Source of the DNA: Centipeda noxia ATCC 43541
Lineage (GTDB): Bacteria; Bacillota; Negativicutes; Selenomonadales; Selenomonadaceae
Direction: 5' to 3'
Assembly: GCF_000160555.1 (NCBI RefSeq)
Contig: NZ_GG749283.1
Span: 1 to 64,000, forward strand
DNA: 64,000 bases
Of this stretch, positions 61,762 to 64,000 are shown piece by piece (positions within the stretch are counted from its first letter, which is position 1; every line of letters begins with the position of its first letter). A program made the position numbers and the translations under genes. Below the pieces are notes generated by a model, which made no database searches, was not told the DNA's origin, and was given only the letters and a program-made list of their open reading frames with translations.

Positions 61762-62030
61762 ACGAAACAACACCTTTCTGTAAGAAGCTCCGCTTCCATT
61801 CTGTTCCTCAAGTATCCTTCACATTTCAATAGTATAGAAAATACTTGTTAAGCACGATTTAGGCATCAATTAAAGTTTGATTCAAAGCCGCTCCCCTGCT
61901 GAAGCACATCCCCCGCATGCTTTGCTGCAAACGTCGCGTCATCGGCATTACCAGAACGGCGGCCGCACGATCCTCAAATTTGAAGTCGTGCGACAACTCC
62001 ACCATTGTGTTTTGTTTGTACGTATCGTAG
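61762..62030. other. Intergenic stretch between glyS and the secreted protein gene
   Basis: About 270 bases without a firm gene. On the minus strand a TATACT lies about 65 bases before the 61.76 kb start and may be the -10 of that gene. A 48-codon frame (61859-62005, minus) begins with ATG but lacks a ribosome binding site. No terminator with a T-run was found after glyS. Confidence 0.5.
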
Positions 62031-64000
62031 TCAATTCAGTACGATCTTACTGTAATCTGCCGTCTCAAGCAGATAGTCGTCGATTGTCTTGAGCAGTGTC
62101 AGACGATTGATCTTGATACGCGCATCCTTATCCATGACCATGACCGCATCAAAGAAGGCGTCAATCGCCTGTGCGAGACTCCTCTCTGCCGCAAGCGTGT
62201 CTTCCCCCCCCGCGCGTGCCGCAGCTGCGTTCTCGTAGGCAGAGAGGAGCGCGCCCTCCTCTGCCGCCTGAAAGAGGTCTGTATCAAGCGTCGTACGCTC
62301 TGCCATACGCGCGATATTGCCGACACGGACAAAGGACTGCACGAGCGCATCTGCTCCATTCTCCTTGAGCAGCCGCTCGACGTAGGCGGCGCGCACGGGC
62401 ACATTTGCAACGAAGTCCACATCCGCAAGCACTGCCTCCTGCACATCGTAGCGCACACCGCGCTCCGTGAGGACATTCTTGAGGCGCAGACGGATGAAAT
62501 CTGCGACATCTGCCTGCATCTTCTCGCGTTTGTCCTCATCCAACGCATAGAGATCACACGCCTCATCGACGAGATCGGAGAGGAGCAGTCCGCTCTCCTG
62601 CTCGATCAGCATGAGCACGAGTCCGAGCGCCTGACGACGCAGTGCAAAAGGATCCTGTGAGCCCGTCGGAATCTTGCCGCGGCTGAACGTACCAACGATA
62701 TTGTCGATCTTGTCTGCAACGCTGAGCGCAAAGCCGAGCGGTGTCTGCGGCAGTTCATCTCCTGCAAAGCGCGGCATATACTGCTCGTCAATGGCGCGCG
62801 CGACCGCGGGCTTCTCTCCGTCGAGGAGGGCGTATTCACGCCCCATAATGCCCTGGAGTTCCGTAAACTCTGTTACCATCCCCGTCACGAGGTCGGCTTT
62901 CGACAACTCGGCTGCACGTCGTGCATCGGATGACATCACCTCATAGACAGCATCATCCGGCGCGATCTCCTCGACAATCGCCGTAACCAGCCCCATGAGG
63001 CGCTCTGTCTTCTCATACATCGACCCAAGGCCCTGTTGGAAGACGACCGTTTTCAATTTTTCGCGATGTTCCGCGAGTGATTTTCTGCGATCCTCATCGA
63101 AGAAGAACTGTGCGTCTGCAAGACGTGCGCGCAAAACACGCTCATTGCCGTGGGCGACGACGTCGAGATGCTCTTTCCCGCCATTCCGCACGGTGATGAA
63201 CACGGGCAGGAGACTGCCGTCCGCCGCCTTGACGGGGAAATAGCGCTGATGATCGCGCATCGGCGTGATGACAGCCTCTGCCGGAAGTGCAAGGTATCTC
63301 TCCTCGAAGGCACCGCTGAGTGCCGTCGGATACTCGACGAGATAGAGCACCTCCTCGAGAAGGTCCGGCGTGATCTCCGCCGTCCCCCCGCACGCCTTTG
63401 CCGTCTCCGCAATTTGCTCACAGATCATCGCACGGCGGCGCTCCGGATCGACGATAATGTGCGCTCTTTCACAGGCTGCCTCATAGTCTGCAGGTGACGG
63501 GATGATAAAGTCTGCCGGTGCAAGCGTCCGATGACCGCGCGACATATTCCCGCTCGTGACGTTCGCCAGCATAAAGGGCACGGTCTCCGTCCCATAGAGT
63601 GCGACGAGCCAGCGGATCGGACGGATGAAACGGAAATCCAGATCGCCCCAGCGCATACTGTTCGGGAGAGGTATGGAGCGGATAAGTTCCGGCAGCAGTT
63701 CCGTGAGCAGCCGTGCCGTCTCCGCCCCCTTCTCATGGACGGAAGCATAGACATAGCCGTCCCGCTGAATGAGTGCGGAAGGATCGATTCCCTGCCCGCG
63801 TGCAAACCCTTCGCCCGCCTTCGTCGGGTTCCCCGCCGCATCAAAGGCGATGGCGACCGAGGGCCCGCGCGTCTCCGTACTGACATCTTCCTGCCGCTCG
63901 GCAAGTCCCGTCACGATGAGCGCCGCACGGCGCGGCGTGCCGATGGTACGCAGATTCTCATAGGAAAGCCGCTGATCACGGAGCTGCTCGCCCGCCAAGC
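62031..64000 (-). CDS. glyS: Glycine--tRNA ligase beta subunit (N-terminus beyond window)
   Basis: The visible 656 codons are the C-terminal 95 percent of GlyS (about 690 aa). They begin near LRDQRLSYENLRTIGTPRRAALIV, which in complete GlyS lies about 35-40 residues from the start. GlyS binds tRNA and works with GlyQ as an alpha2-beta2 enzyme. Also visible are MRWGDLDFRFIRPIRWLVAL, the DHQRYFP block and the C-terminal anticodon-binding domain ending FDAVMVMDKDARIKINRL. glyQ is expected just outside the right edge. Confidence 0.95.
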   Translation of the reverse strand, partial: LAGEQLRDQRLSYENLRTIGTPRRAALIVTGLAERQEDVSTETRGPSVAIAFDAAGNPTKAGEGFARGQGIDPSALIQRDGYVYASVHEKGAETARLLTELLPELIRSIPLPNSMRWGDLDFRFIRPIRWLVALYGTETVPFMLANVTSGNMSRGHRTLAPADFIIPSPADYEAACERAHIIVDPERRRAMICEQIAETAKACGGTAEITPDLLEEVLYLVEYPTALSGAFEERYLALPAEAVITPMRDHQRYFPVKAADGSLLPVFITVRNGGKEHLDVVAHGNERVLRARLADAQFFFDEDRRKSLAEHREKLKTVVFQQGLGSMYEKTERLMGLVTAIVEEIAPDDAVYEVMSSDARRAAELSKADLVTGMVTEFTELQGIMGREYALLDGEKPAVARAIDEQYMPRFAGDELPQTPLGFALSVADKIDNIVGTFSRGKIPTGSQDPFALRRQALGLVLMLIEQESGLLLSDLVDEACDLYALDEDKREKMQADVADFIRLRLKNVLTERGVRYDVQEAVLADVDFVANVPVRAAYVERLLKENGADALVQSFVRVGNIARMAERTTLDTDLFQAAEEGALLSAYENAAAARAGGEDTLAAERSLAQAIDAFFDAVMVMDKDARIKINRLTLLKTIDDYLLETADYSKIVLN

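Noticed and set aside
61859-62005. 48-codon minus-strand gene downstream of glyS
   Set aside because: It has an ATG and an intact frame but no ribosome binding site and no recognisable sequence; kept only as a note in the intergenic entry.

Overview
The window looks like a chromosomal segment of a member of the Negativicutes (Selenomonas/Centipeda-like). It combines Firmicutes traits (FapR-controlled fab operon, FabK enoyl reductase, DUF4127, YolD-like partner of a Y-family polymerase) with features of a cell that has an outer membrane (RND efflux pump with lipoprotein adaptor, ExbB/ExbD). This assignment is inferred from gene content and protein style only. No database was searched.

Layout. 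1-9.7 kb: housekeeping genes (thiN, ttcA-like, guaB, NUDIX, gpsA, tcdA, two UspA proteins, ilvA, an ArsR metal sensor, an NlpC/P60 hydrolase) and four tRNA genes (Leu, Pro, Arg, Ala) with clear promoters and terminators. 9.7-14.4 kb: rfbB, a Y-family DNA polymerase with a small partner, then a promoter, structured RNA and terminator unit in front of tag-azlC-azlD. 14.4-18.9 kb: an AcrAB-type efflux operon. 19-27.8 kb: rnc-fabF-fabK paralogue, and the FapR regulon fapR-plsX-fabH-fabK-fabD-fabG-acpP with a FapR-like operator on its promoter. 27.9-30.3 kb: rsmD-coaD-coiled-coil protein-yceD-rpmF. 30.4-38.4 kb: a DUF4127 protein, exbBD, and a five-gene envelope operon (ABC transporter, Tat-type amidase, small membrane protein, TVP38 protein, Tat-type phosphoesterase). 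38.4-46.1 kb: a citrate fermentation locus (citD-E-F-G and a CitMHS transporter, divergent from lysR-citC-citX). 46.2-47.9 kb: a secreted hypothetical and rpsF-ssb-rpsR.

47.9-56.7 kb holds a complete type I-C CRISPR-Cas system, ordered in transcription as cas3-cas5-cas8c-cas7-cas4-cas1-cas2-array. The array has 8 repeats plus a decayed terminal one. Cas8c contains an internal GTG start behind a perfect Shine-Dalgarno sequence; this is the expected separate small subunit Cas11c. 56.7-64 kb: a transaldolase-like aldolase, a partial tryptophan operon (trpF-C-B-A), a secreted protein with an internal duplication, and glyS running off the right edge.

The CRISPR system is a known subtype. The least explained items are the structured, terminator-ended RNA in front of tag-azlCD and the five-gene envelope operon with two Tat-type enzymes. 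No transposase, integrase, phage gene or rRNA was recognised. Apart from the tRNA block (9192-9682) and the CRISPR region (47760-48678), no gap longer than about 260 bases lacks a gene.
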